A program made the position numbers and the translations under genes. From Anabas testudineus (Eukaryota > Chordata > Actinopteri > Anabantiformes > Anabantidae), in contig NC_046625.1 of assembly GCF_900324465.2 (NCBI RefSeq), positions 13,122,019 through 13,186,018 of the forward strand: a stretch of 64,000 bases of DNA, given 5' to 3'. Below are positions 1-11,955 of this stretch, piece by piece. The stretch's first letter is position 1. Every line of letters begins with the position of its first letter. The notes below the pieces were generated by a model. That model saw only the letters and a list, made by a program, of their open reading frames with translations, was not told the origin of the DNA and made no database searches.

Positions 1-57
1 TAGAGCCTGAGGTGTGGGTGACACCTATTAAAGCATTACCTGTGTTTGTCTCTACAG

Positions 58-893
58 TTACTTCAGAACATGCCCCAGGAGGAGATACTCTCAATCTGAC
101 TTGTGTGCTCATTTGTGCCAAAGAATGTGAAGAAGACTTTAATTTAACTTGGTCTGAAAGCAGCCAAAACAGCTGGCAGAGCGGTTTAATGCATGTAAAT
201 AACACCCTTATAAACAAGCTATTTCTCCCAGTTCGTTCAGCGGGCTCAGATGAAATCACCTGCTCTGTACGCAGAGAGGATGCAGTGATGGCATCAAAGA
301 GGTGGAGCCATGTTAACCGTAAGTATGCACCATGCTAATATTGTTATTTCACCAGAATAAAAACGTACGCAGAAGGCAAAATGTGTGAGTACACTGAGGG
401 GAGATAACAATGATTATTACAATCTCCACAGCTCTGCAAACACTTGCATGGTTAGCCGTACCTGTGAGCCTCCTAACATGTATAGCCGCTGGAGGACTCT
501 GCCTGTACATGAAGAGGAAACGAAACAAGGATGCAGGTACTGCATCTAATTAGGGAACCACTGTTTCAAACTATGGCCCATGTATGTTTTGAGTACCTTG
601 AACATATATACCTAAACGACTGATGTCGCCCCCACTCTTCTGTTCGCAGGACATGAACAGTCAAGTTTTAGAATGGTGAGAAGAAAAAAACCATAACAAC
701 AACACAAAATCTTTACTGTTTTTTTTATACTTATATATAATATAATAAGTTTTTCTAATATCCTTTTTTACAGACTCATGTTTATGAGGATATTCAGCAT
801 GTGAATAATGAGGAACTTCAACAGCAAAGACCATGTAAAAGAGAAGCAGCTGCTACTGATGGTTTCTATCAGCTACTACAGCCTGTGAACTAG
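58..893 (+). CDS. Ig-domain membrane receptor, 3' part (5' end outside the window)
   Basis: Four exons splice in frame: 58-318, 432-536, 650-675 and 774-893 (phases 1-1, 1-1, 1-0, 0-stop). The first encodes one Ig-like domain with the two cysteines and central tryptophan (LTCVL, LTWSES, EITCSV) and N-glycosylation sites. The second encodes a single membrane span (LLTCIAAGGLCLYM) followed by KRKR. The last two encode a short cytoplasmic tail with two tyrosine motifs, YEDI and YQLL, about 30 residues apart, which is wider than a classical ITAM. The span has no charged residue, so pairing with a TYROBP-type adaptor is not suggested. Earlier exons (signal peptide, further Ig domains) lie outside the window. 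It faces the next Ig gene tail to tail. The family is a fish leukocyte-type Ig receptor; I cannot name the orthologue. Confidence 0.8.
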
Positions 894-928
894 AACTATA
901 TAAAAGTGTGTTTTTGTATCTGATTATC

Positions 929-934
929 AATAAA
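929..934 (+). terminator. poly(A) signal of the first Ig receptor gene
   Basis: AATAAA lies 36 bases after the stop codon at 891-893. Confidence 0.7.
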
Positions 935-1297
935 AACACAAGTTGACCACTAAAGGAAATATTTTCTTAGAATACACAGATATGTAGATCAGTTTCTATA
1001 TAGATCTGTTGTTAAGATCATTCACCATTCTGCAGATATTTGTTAAAATTAGATTGAAGATTTTATTACTTTCTTATGGACTCACACTGTAAACAGGCCT
1101 CTTTTTTATTTTTAAATATACAGATCATTACACACAAACACAATAATATTAACACTATTTTTTCAGGCCACATTCAAACACCTGGCAGTTCGCCACAAAT
1201 TATTTCATAATGCATAAACGGAAGTAGGCACTCCAGATGAGACCAAAGCAGTTTCATTAAACATAATAATCTTCTTTTTTCTTATGGGAACAATTTG

Positions 1298-3204
1298 CTA
1301 ACGCTGAACTGTAATAAAGGAGAGAAAATGTTATTTAGCTACCTTCACACTAAAGTATGGTTTTATAATAGTAGTTGTATTTTTTCTATTATAATACTTA
1401 CAAGTACACAAGCTTTCCTCATATTGTTGGTATAGACTGTTGATTTGTTGGACTGATGATTCTGCAAGAAAAAGTAAAAAAAAAAAAAAAAGTGAGTGTA
1501 TTAGTGAAGTAAGCTGGACACAATGGCCCAGAATGACAGAGCTGACGAGATAATAATAACATCGTTCTCACCATCTGTAGGATTTACAATCTCATAAGCA
1601 CCAATAGAGTACCGAAGAGCACCTGATTAATGACAAGAAAAGACAGACTATGATAACAATTCCTTACACTGGGTTAGGACAGTTAAAAACAACTTCAAGA
1701 CAGATCAAACCTGCTGGACGTCCCTGGTTTGGCTGTGAGACTCTCAAGGTTCTACGTCTACAGTAAATGAATAATCCCATCAGTGCGGCAGTTATGACAA
1801 TCCCAAGAACGACAGAGGCCACGACAACTGCAATAAGTGTCCTTCTGCTCTCGCCCTTTATGTTTCCCAATACAGCGTCACTGGTTGTCGGTGCTGAGAA
1901 AGACAGGATGCACATTTAAGCCACATAAACACTACACTGACAATATAGTTTTAAGGTTAAAAATAAACAGACCTTGTTGAGTTGTTGCTGCGAGAGCTGT
2001 TGGACCAGCTGTGGTCTTGACATTTTCTTCTTCGTAAAGAAAATAGGAAATGTGCAATGAAGTTACATGTATTCTTTCATACTGTTGGTGTTGATACCAC
2101 ATGTAATTTAATCTTACCTTGGATTGATAAGTTTATATCCAAGCAGCTCTGAGTTTGTCCAAGCATGTACTGACATCGGTACCAACCAATGGTATTGGCA
2201 TTGACAGATCTGATCACCAGTGATGTGCCTTTAATTTCAATCCATTCGAAGTTCAGAGACACGGGGTTGCCTCCTTTCAGCTGTACCCAGGAGACATTTT
2301 GGGGCCCTTGTTGTTCTGATGTCTTTTCCACAGCGCAGTTTAGTTGAAAAGGTGTGCTGGGTGCTGCCTTCTCTGGTGAACCAATTTTACAGTCTGAAAG
2401 AGCAACAATGAAAAAAATAAATAAAGAAAGAAAAGATGCAATAAATAAGTGGGATTTAATTAAGGAAAATAAGGAGAATAAAATGTGTAACCTTACCTTT
2501 TACTTTCAAAGATATGTTTTTGACCAGCGTGCACTCCCATCCTTGACAGACTTCACAACCGTACAGTCCTTCATCAGATTTTTTAACATCTTTTATATAA
2601 AGCTTCATAGATTCATTCCCACGACGTTCCCATTTTACACGTTTAGTGTCCTGTTTTTTATTAGGCCAAGCAAACACAACGTTCTGAGTGGGAGCTGCGT
2701 CAAACTTTATCAATCGGACTCTGTAAAAGCTGTTTGGATCCATCACAGTAGAGTTGAAACAAGGGATAACTTTATCTTCGTCTTTAAAAGCTGTCACAGG
2801 GTCAATCACCAGAGAGTCAACTTACGATAAAGACAAAACAAAAGAAAAAAAGGGACATGGTCAGTGAAAATATATACTGCACATAGATAGAGTTTAGTGA
2901 AATAAAGCATTCAGTGTCCAAAATGTAAGGTAGACAGATCAAGACTGCACGATAAAAGACACATGCACATGTTCATTTATTAAATACAGAGCATAAGTTC
3001 AATCACAGCTAGAGTTATAATATAGTGAACACTGCTTGTCTACTGAATATAAAAGAAGCAAACTGAATGTTTTACATTTAATAAAACTTTATAAAAGAAA
3101 TGTAATCCAATTAAAAAAATGATAGTTGTCTACTCACCTTTGCACTCTGATACAACTTTTACCAGAACTAAAAACAAAAGTCCCTGAGAATAAGTATGTG
3201 CCAT
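1298..3204 (-). CDS. Two-Ig-domain type I membrane receptor, complete
   Basis: Eight exons read from high to low coordinates: 3138-3204, 2497-2820, 2118-2393, 1973-2029, 1711-1893, 1572-1622, 1402-1461 and 1298-1308. All junctions are phase 1 and give 342 residues. A signal peptide (MAHTYSQGLLFLVLVKVVS) is followed by a V-set Ig domain at about 23-130 (cysteines in VIPCFN and YGCEV, tryptophan in VKWERR, DEGLYGC). A second Ig domain follows at about 131-222 (QLNCAV, VSWVQL, GWYRCQY), then a Thr/Ala-rich stalk. A membrane span lies at about 260-284 with no charged residue, followed by CRRR. The tail carries several tyrosines (RYSIGAYEIV, SLYQQYEESL), none in a canonical ITIM. The position next to aif1 corresponds to that of mammalian NCR3 (NKp30), but the two-Ig architecture differs. 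Ligand and exact orthology are unknown. Confidence 0.85.
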
Positions 3205-4651
3205 TTTCTGTGTGATAAAGTGCACAGACAAGTTTATTGCTTTATTCTTATCTGCAAGGTTTTTTCTTTGTCTCCTCCTATTTTCACTTCTGTAAGTTAT
3301 ACAGAAGTGTCAACTTGAAACTATCGAGCACTAGTTCTATCGGTCTGCTAGTCATGAGGCTGTGTAGTGATGGCAGAAACGAAACAGTGTGTCCAAAACT
3401 TCACAAAACATTTATGACACCTTTGTTTCTGAATGCTGCTTTAAATAAGGAGCTGAAGTTGGTTAGCTCCAAATTAAGGGGATGGTTAAAGGAAACCTGC
3501 GATTGGTTCAATTATAAATCCTTTTGTTGTTGATGATGATAATGATGATGATATATTAGGCATTTCAGAAACACTATTTAAAACCTCTTTACCTCTTTCC
3601 ATTATTTTCAAAACCTCATTATATTTATAAATTCCTAAAGTAGCAGTTTTACTATTACCGTCCTCACATGCAGACTGCTTAATACCAAGTCCACATCAAA
3701 ACATTGTTTCAGATTTGTGGAAGCTTTATTCTTTTTGTGGGAACGCCATAAAGCAACCTGATGCTGCTTCCCATAATTTTCATGTTTCCTTTTTGTGGCC
3801 TTTGCCTTTAATCATTTAACTAGCCCATTTTTTTCCATTTTATGTTTTATCAACAATGACAAGTCTTTTTTTTCACACTAAAAAGAAAAGTAATATCACT
3901 GGTTTTATGGCTTATGGTGCCACCATGTGGCAAGAACAAAACATTACAGCAACTTGGACACTGGCCAATGCAGCATTGTTGGTTATCAGGTTATATATTG
4001 GGCTTACATTTACACAGTTGGGGGTCTGATAGAGCAGCATGACTCACCCCTCAATGTCACCAATGAAGGCTCCTTGAGCAAAGCAATGACCCCATGTGGA
4101 GCTTTTCACTTCCCAGCAGATCAGTGGCTCCATCTTCTTTTAGGTGTGAATCTATGTCACTATGAGAGTACACAGAAAACATCATATCTGGAATGAAAAG
4201 GCTTTTAGAGATTCTGGTTTCTCTCAGCTAAATTATTTCTGCAGCGTAATGTGTATATCTCTCTGCCAGTTCTACTTTCTGCATCATTCGTTCCTACTTA
4301 ATTTAAATGTTTTCGAGCTGGTAAGGATACGTCACATTTTTACAAATACTGTTTATGCTAAGTAGAATGAACCAATCTTATTAGGTGCAAGGTAATGTGT
4401 ATGCAATATACTCGAACTGAGTAATCGGGTGCTTTTTCTACCCTTGTGTGGTCACATTCAGGCTTGTGTGGCTGTTATGACATGCATTCTTCATCTGACC
4501 TCTATTTGCTGAAAATAAACAGAGGAACCTCACCAATGCTAACTGAAACTCTGTCAGCTGACTTCCTCTTCTGATACGACTTTTAGAATCGCCATCACAA
4601 CTTTTCTACTCCCACAGAAGATTTCACAGTTGATCTGCACTGTGCACAGAA
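3205..4651. other. Intergenic, no gene seen
   Basis: This is the space between the divergently transcribed second Ig receptor gene and aif1, so it should hold both promoters. Open frames here are short, have no splice context and resemble no family I know. No clear TATA box or repeat was seen. Confidence 0.5.
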
Positions 4652-5661
4652 ATGGACGGTATTCAAGGTTAGTTTGCATATTTTTCTGTTGTTTGACATC
4701 ATTAATTGTCTGAATTAGTATTAATAGCACTGTGTACTTGTTGTTGCTTTCTCCCAGGTGGTAAAGCATATGGCCTCCTTAAGTCTCAACAGGAAGAAAA
4801 GCTGAACTCTATCAATGAGGTGAGTTGAATTTGAATCTTTCGATCAGATTACAATGGTCTTCTGCACACAAAACATGACACAAGCATAATGCCAATAGTA
4901 ATATACCCTGATGATTTATTTAATTTTCACTTCACTAGGCTTTTCTGTCAGATCCCAAATATGCAGAAGAGGAAGACCTTGCTACAAAGCTTGAAATGTT
5001 TAAAAGTGAGAATTCAAATGCTACCAATCACTCCTTAGGGAATTCATCATTTAATGCATTGTCAGAGTTTTGGAATAACACTATATTTGCTCATATTACA
5101 GAGAAATACATGGAGTTTGATCTTAATGACAAAGGAGAAATAGGTAAAGCTGCAGTTCCTGACCAACTGTTGCTTTCAGTAGTAACTCACTGAAAAATAT
5201 CTTCACAGATTCTAAATATGTGAACCTTTTCCTAATTTAAATTCTTTGAATTATCAATTTTATAGATATAATGGGTTTAAAGCGAATGCTGGAAAAACTT
5301 GGGTTGGCCAAGACTCACTTAGAGCTGAAAAAGATGATGTCAGAGGTGGTAGGACACACATCAAAGGACAGTATCAGCTACAATGACTTCCTGAACATGA
5401 TGCTGGGGAAAAGAAACGCAATACTGAAACTGTGAGTATGAAAGACTGGGTGGAGGCCAGAGTTGGGTCATAGAATTAAAGCTATTGTAAACGTGCTTGA
5501 CTTAAATATGTCTAAATCTTACATTTATAAATTGTCTTGAATAGCAAGTGACATTTAATTTTCCTTTTTTAAGGATCTTGATGTTTGAAGGCATGGGGAA
5601 AGAACAGGAGCAGAAAGATGTTGGACCACCTACTCGTAAAACCTTTTCAGACCTGCCCTGA
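4652..5661 (+). CDS. aif1: Allograft inflammatory factor 1 (Iba1)
   Basis: Six coding exons (4652-4667, 4758-4819, 4939-5005, 5102-5143, 5266-5431, 5574-5661) join in frame to 146 residues, the usual AIF1 length. AIF1 is a cytosolic calcium-binding, actin-bundling protein of macrophages and microglia. Visible family features are the N-terminal [14 protein letters not shown], the first EF-hand region ([20 protein letters not shown]), the [15 protein letters not shown] linker, a degenerate second EF hand ([14 protein letters not shown]), the [15 protein letters not shown] helix and the Pro-rich end [13 protein letters not shown]. The linker and end fit AIF1 rather than AIF1L, and csnk2b next door supports AIF1. 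The ATG at 4652 is the only one in frame with the conserved start. Confidence 0.95.
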
Positions 5662-5886
5662 AAAAAGATCTCCATCCCAGCTGGGAATGACATTACAACT
5701 TTTTTTTTTGTCAGGTATAAATAACTGAATGCTTTAAAACACATGTCAAAATGGAAACACCAATCATAATATAAAAGTTGTATTTTATTTTTTTTATATA
5801 TATATAATGGGATATAGATAATAACAATGTTGCACTCTGTCTTGTGACTATGACAGTCTGGATGTTTGTTTTTTACATTTTAGACA

Positions 5887-5892
5887 AATAAA
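5887..5892 (+). terminator. poly(A) signal of aif1
   Basis: AATAAA lies 226 bases after the aif1 stop codon. Confidence 0.6.
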
Positions 5893-6209
5893 TACTTCGT
5901 TATAGCACTGTACTCTATATGATGTTGCTTTAGCTTATGAATTTAATACACGAAAAAGTGTTTATATAATAATCAGTACATTTTCTAGATAGAGGAAAAC
6001 ACTTTATAACCCACAATAGTGCCTTCATCTTCTGCAGCTCTCAAAACAATTTCCCCAAGGGGATCAATATAAGGGAACATTTGAACAGAAAAGGGGAAAG
6101 ATATATTATACATTGTTATTTTCTATTGTAATAATAACTAAATAAATAATGAATAAACAATACATCGAAATGAATGTGTATTTTGTTTCCGTTCCCACCT
6201 TAATATATT

Positions 6210-6348
6210 TATTCACTTCCGTAGAATAGGCACAATTGCTTTATTTTGAAAGGTCTAGACGACCGGAAGACGATTTGATCATCCCGGAAGTGAAGATAAA
6301 CTAGCGCAGTTTGGTAGCAAATGTGTTAGTTAACTAACATTAAGAAAG
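6210..6348 (+). promoter_or_regulatory. Probable csnk2b promoter and non-coding first exon
   Basis: Three ETS-type cores lie close together: ACTTCCG near 6215, CCGGAAG at 6263 and CCGGAAGT at 6284. No TATA box is visible, which fits a housekeeping gene. A good donor (AAAG|GTGAGT) ends a probable non-coding first exon at 6348, and the next exon carries the csnk2b ATG at 6749. Confidence 0.55.
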
Positions 6349-6748
6349 GTGAGTGAAGGTGAATTTCTGTGAACAGCTGCATACATGCGTGAGACTACAC
6401 TTTGCACTAGCCGTAATTAATTTGTAAACTATTTGCCCTGACCTTGTATGTGTCTATATATATTTATATTATAGTTAGGTTAAATTGCTAGCTAGCTAAA
6501 TGCTAAGAAGCTAGGTAGCGTATAGCTAAATCAAAAACTAACGTAGATACACGTTTGACACACATGTCATGCAAATTCATGGTCATTTGGACATTATATA
6601 CAATAAGATCACAGATTTATTCAACGTTACCATACTGTATATTTGTAGAGTTAGCATCTGAACGTTTTAAGTGCTGGTTGAAGCCTCTTGCCATCAGTGA
6701 GGATGTGAAGTCCTGGCGCATCCTAAATGTGTTGTGTTTGGCAGAAAG

Positions 6749-8503
6749 ATGAGCAGCTCAGAGGAGGTGTCCTGGATATCCTGGTTCTGTGGTCTGAGGG
6801 GCAATGAGTTCTTCTGTGAGGTTAGTGCCCCCCGATTCATTTTGTTAATGAACTAGGATGTAGGCTCAAATTTACTATACTCTTAATTAACACTTTAAAT
6901 CACATCGTTTACGAAAAATAAATACGCACATTTTATCACGAGTAATGTTTTTATTCGTTAGTAATAATGGGGCTAGTAGATAGGTCTTATCAGGATGTAG
7001 TTGGCTAATATGGCCTCTTCTTCTGATCCGTTTCACTAACGAGAGTGGAGACATCTCTCACCTTAGTGAGTAATGAGAATGGAAAAATAAAGTCTAGGGA
7101 TTGTTTGGTCAGTTTTAGCACAAGTGGTTGTGTCTCACACAATCTGACACTAATTTTAACTCTCTGGGCTGTACACTGGCAGCATCTAAGTAATCTTGTT
7201 AAGCTCTTATGTAATACTTCTACATCAGTGTTCAGTAGCAACGTGCTGGTGGAACAGTAATTCATGTCAGTAATAGTCGTTCCTTGTCTTCTACTGCTGT
7301 GTTACAGGTTGATGAAGATTACATACAGGACAAGTTCAACCTAACAGGTTTGAATGAACAGGTGCCTCACTACCGCCAGGCTCTGGACATGATTCTTGAC
7401 CTGGAGCCAGGTTAGAACCTCAAGGTATCATTAGTTCCCATGTAAAATATAATAAAGCTGAGTCAAGGGTATAACTGCACCTAAATCACTTCAATTTGGC
7501 AGATGAAGAACTTGAAGATAACCCCAACCAGAGTGACTTAATAGAGCAGGCAGCAGAATTGCTCTATGGGCTTATACACGCACGTTACATACTCACAAAC
7601 AGAGGCATTGCGCAGATGGTAGGATATTACATAATTTTAAATTTTTCATGCTCCATGACACAAACCAAAAGTGATTTCTAAATGTATTGCTCTCTCCATA
7701 GTTAGAAAAATATCAACAAGGGGATTTTGGCTATTGCCCCAGAGTTTATTGTGAAAATCAGCCAATGCTTCCTATTGGTAAGTCTGACTCTTAATTCTTT
7801 CCTATGCAAGAACCATACTCCATTGTCTGTCAGTTATCAGACATGCTCTGCTATCACGGGTCTCTTTTCTGGTGCAGGCTTGTCAGACATCCCAGGAGAA
7901 GCAATGGTGAAGCTTTATTGCCCAAAGTGCATGGATGTATACACCCCCAAATCCTCCAGACACCACCACACAGATGGAGCTTATTTTGGGACAGGGTTCC
8001 CCCACATGTTGTTCATGGTACACCCAGAGTATCGTCCAAAGCGACCAGCCAACCAGTTTGTGCCAAGGTTTGTTGAGCATTAACTAACACATTTCAGTAT
8101 ATGATCATCTGTTTAAATCAGTGGTGGGGGTGAGTAAGCTTTTATCAGCACATTTTGGCTCAATTTTGGCCTAGCTGTCAAAAACTGCTGAGTAAAGAAA
8201 GGCTGGTATTTGACAGCTGGTTAGGTTAGTTTATTCTTCCCTGAATCAGATATTTCTGATTCTGATTATTTTTCTAAATCATGTCCCATTTTAATTTTTT
8301 GTACCTGCAAAATAAAACCTTTCACATAATACCATCCTCAAACTAAATTGGTTAGAAAGAAATTCCCCTGTGTCCAGTAGGTGATTTTACTTTGTTTTAC
8401 CTTCTTCTTCAGGTTATATGGTTTCAAAATTCACCCAATGGCTTATCAACTCCAACTTCAGGCTGCATCAAGTTTCAAGAGCCCAGTGAAAACAATTCGC
8501 TAG
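6749..8503 (+). CDS. csnk2b: Casein kinase II regulatory subunit beta
   Basis: Six coding exons (6749-6820, 7308-7410, 7503-7618, 7702-7777, 7878-8067, 8413-8503) give 215 residues, the same length as mammalian CK2 beta. CK2 beta dimerises and recruits two alpha subunits into the CK2 holoenzyme. The N-terminus [19 protein letters not shown] carries the autophosphorylation serines, and the acidic loop [12 protein letters not shown] follows. The zinc-binding region has its cysteines in [10 protein letters not shown] and [11 protein letters not shown]. The C-terminal alpha-binding segment includes [18 protein letters not shown] and the end is SPVKTIR. Every intron phase agrees and no damage is seen. 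The catalytic subunit csnk2a1 lies in the same window at 54.1-57.4 kb. Confidence 0.98.
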
Positions 8504-8573
8504 AACTCAGAAGACAATGGACTCTAAGACTTGTTGTTTACTACTTGTTTGACAAAATGGATTATATATTACC

Positions 8574-8579
8574 AATAAA
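8574..8579 (+). terminator. poly(A) signal of csnk2b
   Basis: AATAAA lies 71 bases after the stop codon at 8501-8503. A second AATAAA near 9068 could serve longer transcripts. Confidence 0.6.
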
Positions 8580-8599
8580 TGTCTGTGCAGTTTTCCAAT

Positions 8600-10717
8600 C
8601 TCACCTGTGGTTATAAACACTTCAGGATTCAACTATTATTAAAGTTACAGCTGAGCATTTGTTTTGTTTTTCTGTACATGTTGCAGATTTCTTTTCCAAT
8701 GTCTTAGTGGCATCTTTTCACGCTAAGTTATTTCTCTTAAACAGAAATGTTGATTTTAACTCAGTGATAATGAAGGCTACACTTTGCTCTCTGGCTTTGA
8801 ATGTAACAGGGAAACTCACCAGCCCAGACAGTTTTGCCTTAGTGATGTGATCAGTCTGTGCTTATGAAAGTTATAAGGAAACTTAATGAAATCATATTAA
8901 ACTATGCTGCAGAACAAATGTTAAAATGTGCATATAATGTTATTCTCTTTGGCTAAAGCATTTTTAATATGTCTAAATATGATTACAATCTTGATAAATG
9001 ATAGTTTTTCTCACAGATTGGTGTTGAATGGACATGCAGCAATATCCACTATGTAACAAGGGAATTAAATAAATATTTATTTCTTACTGTGACCTCATTC
9101 ATACTTTTTAATTTCTATTTTTTCGCATATAAACAACCCACCAAAATGCAAAATAATGCATATTTTATTTTTTAATAAAAAGACAGGGATAAGTCACCAA
9201 GCAACAATATTTTCAATTGTCTAAAAACTATTTTTCTTAATGTGAAATTCTACTTTTTCTTCCAGGAGAGGTTGCTGTTGTTGTCCATGTAGCTACAATA
9301 CCAATGGCTTCTTTTTGGGTTAAAAGGAAAGTTTGCTAACAAACATTCTATCTAAAAGGAATTCATATATTTTAAGAAATGTATCCTATGGAAAAGGACA
9401 GGAAAACAGAAAATGAGCTCAATCTACTCCAACTATAGCGTAAAAGGCTTTACAAACTTGGTTGATAATGAATGCAATATTTAACTCTGTGACATCTCTA
9501 ATGGAAGCCTGGAAACCAGCTTGTGTTGGAACATCACAGTACATCAAATCACGTCAAACAATTCCTACTTTACATATAAATTACTGTATAGTAAAACATG
9601 TAAAAAAAAGAAAAAAAAAAGAAAAGACAACTTGTGCTCCTATGAGTGAAAAGCCACATATACCGGGACAGCTGCCTTCTCCTTTTACACAGGTGATTAC
9701 TGTGACAAACATACTTTTATATTAATTGACCTCACTTGGTTGAACATAAATGTACATTTAAAGAACAGATGGATATACATATATGGACATTCCTCATACA
9801 ATCACAAGGAGGTCTGTAGTTTTACAAACAATATCAAAACCTGAGATAAACAGACCAAAGCTTGCAAAGCATCTTGATCAACCAAATAGATTCAAAGCAA
9901 CTATGACTTATTTCCTACTGAACAAAACATAGGGTGGAAGGAAGCACTCCACTATTGTATGTAAATTGTGAAAGGTTTGACAAGCTTGGCAGACTACAAG
10001 AGGAAACAAATAAGAATGATTCAAGGTATCAGGTGAGCCGGTCTTACTGCGGATAACAGAGACCTCACACTCAGTAATCAGCACAGTGGTAACCTACAAT
10101 TTGATGAGCAGATGACTATGAATAAGTTAAAAACCTCAAATTTGTACAAATACTATAAAAGCATTATTTCTATAAAATAGAGAAATAGTTCAAAATAGAT
10201 CAATTTTTAAGTCAAACTTTACAATAACGTGTTAGGGTACTTGTTTGTGGCTGGTTGGGGAAGAAAAGCTTTCGTTTTTGTACCTGAGCAGTGAACAAAG
10301 CCAAACGAACTGTCCAAATTTGAGCACAGAATATCTCTGTTCACATATTCGATGTGAGGTATGTCATTTCACGTCAAGAACTGTCTCTCCTGAATAAAAT
10401 AGAGGAGTAGACAACAGCGAAAAGGGTTCCCTTGAATGTAGTCTTAACGTTCCCCTAGCAGCACCGAGGAAATAAATGCTGATAATGGTCTCTAAACTAG
10501 AATGGAAATAGTGCATTTGTTTAAATTAATTATGTAAAAACCACTAGGAAAATAAAAGTACTTAAACGAAACATAACTGAGATAACGTAACTGTAAATTA
10601 TTGTTAAATCAAAAAAGGTTGTAGGCGCTAAGCTTTTTGAACACCAGGATGTTAACAGCATTTCATCAACGCTTTAGATTGTTGCTCTCCTTCTCTACCT
10701 AAAATGAACAGCTTGAC

Positions 10718-10752
<35 letters not shown>

Positions 10753-10914
10753 AAACAAACAGGATTTACCAAAATCAACCTACAATCAAAGGTTATTTCT
10801 GTTTGGATATGTGTGCGTAGATCGGGCCGGTCAGTGTGTGTTGAGTGCTGGCATGTCAAATGAAGAGGTGTCGGAGGTGGAGAGTCAAAGGAATAAAAGA
10901 AGGTGGTGATTCAG
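8600..10914. other. Region between csnk2b and the epb41 stop; probably epb41 3'UTR in part
   Basis: AT-rich sequence with no convincing coding exon on either strand. csnk2b and epb41 converge here, so much of it is probably the epb41 3'UTR, read leftwards from 10914. Several TTTATT words (AATAAA on the minus strand) occur around 9076-9170. A pure A run of about 30 bases lies near 10720-10750. Confidence 0.5.
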
Positions 10915-11955
10915 TTACAATGCTGATGCTCCGCCATGCGTCTCCTGGAAAACAAACATTATGTCTACTTTAATTGATAAAGTCATGTTTGTTAGATAGT
11001 ACAACTCCTGTGTTTTCAATATAAAGGTACAGTGAGCAACAGACTATCTTAGCAGCTGATGTGCTTTCAGCGAGTCACTGCTTCGAGTCATAAAACAGTC
11101 AAACACCTCCCCTGAACCATGAACTGCCCTTTTACGCCTCCATTTATATACTGACCCACAAGATCGAGCATAGACCTTCACAGATGCTGGTAGCAGATGG
11201 TTTCAGCTTTATATTTAAGAACCAGATATGAGAGTGTTATCTTATCTTATTAATCTACCATTTCTAAAGAGAATCAATAAGTGTATTCTCCATATCCTGT
11301 TATACAGCCTACTGGTGTGTCATGGCCATATAGTTTATACCTTATCTTGTTCAGCGTCAGAGTCTGCAGTTATGACAATTCTCTTCTCCACACGTGTCTC
11401 TGAAGATCCACTTTTTACTACCTGTAGAGGGAAGAAAAAAAAAAAAAAGAATTAGGAACTAAATAAAATTAAATACAGCCAAAAAAGGCAAGAGCTCAAT
11501 CTGCACTGCTTACCTTTGAGATGTGAGTGGTTGTGGTGGTGACCGTGGTACCACTGGTGATCTCTGAGGTAATGGTCTTGGAGCTGGAGAAGGTTGTGCC
11601 ATCTTTGTCCTCGTCCGTCCCATCAACCATCACCTGAGAAAAGCACAAAGAAAGCAGTCTGAAGAGTCTTTTTATATTAAATTACCTTAAGCCTCAACTC
11701 AAGGGAAGGTGGTATTTTGGAGCCCCTGGCCTGGTCCTCCCAGACCTGCTTATTTGTGCAGCTTGCGCTTCCACCTCCCCCATGCAATATAGCAGCAACA
11801 GATCTGGGCTGAGCAGGTGCTGGAGCCCCTACCTTTGGAGACTCATAGGTGAAGGTCTTGGTCGGCACGATAGGGACCTCTGTGGTGGTGATGCCACTGC
11901 TTAAGGAGTTGGAGGCAGCTGTGATGGTGACTGTGTGGGTCTGCACCAGAGGGGG
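10915..11955 (-). CDS. epb41: epb41 exons for the C-terminal domain, shortened
   Basis: Exons 11833-11955, 11514-11633, 11341-11421 and 10915-10944 join in phase. They read [12 protein letters not shown]...[11 protein letters not shown], then [20 protein letters not shown], then [18 protein letters not shown] ending EQDK (27 residues, same size as in human), then ETHGGASAL and stop. In mammalian 4.1 proteins the 27-residue block is followed by a conserved helix of about 25 residues (AIKEA..QHPDMSVT) before ETE. No sequence coding for that helix is visible between 10945 and 11340. The helix belongs to the C-terminal region that binds NuMA-type partners. Confidence 0.85.

Noticed and set aside
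3927-4196. 89-residue plus-strand frame upstream of aif1
   Set aside because: No splice sites, signal peptide or recognisable domain; ordinary length for chance in this base composition.
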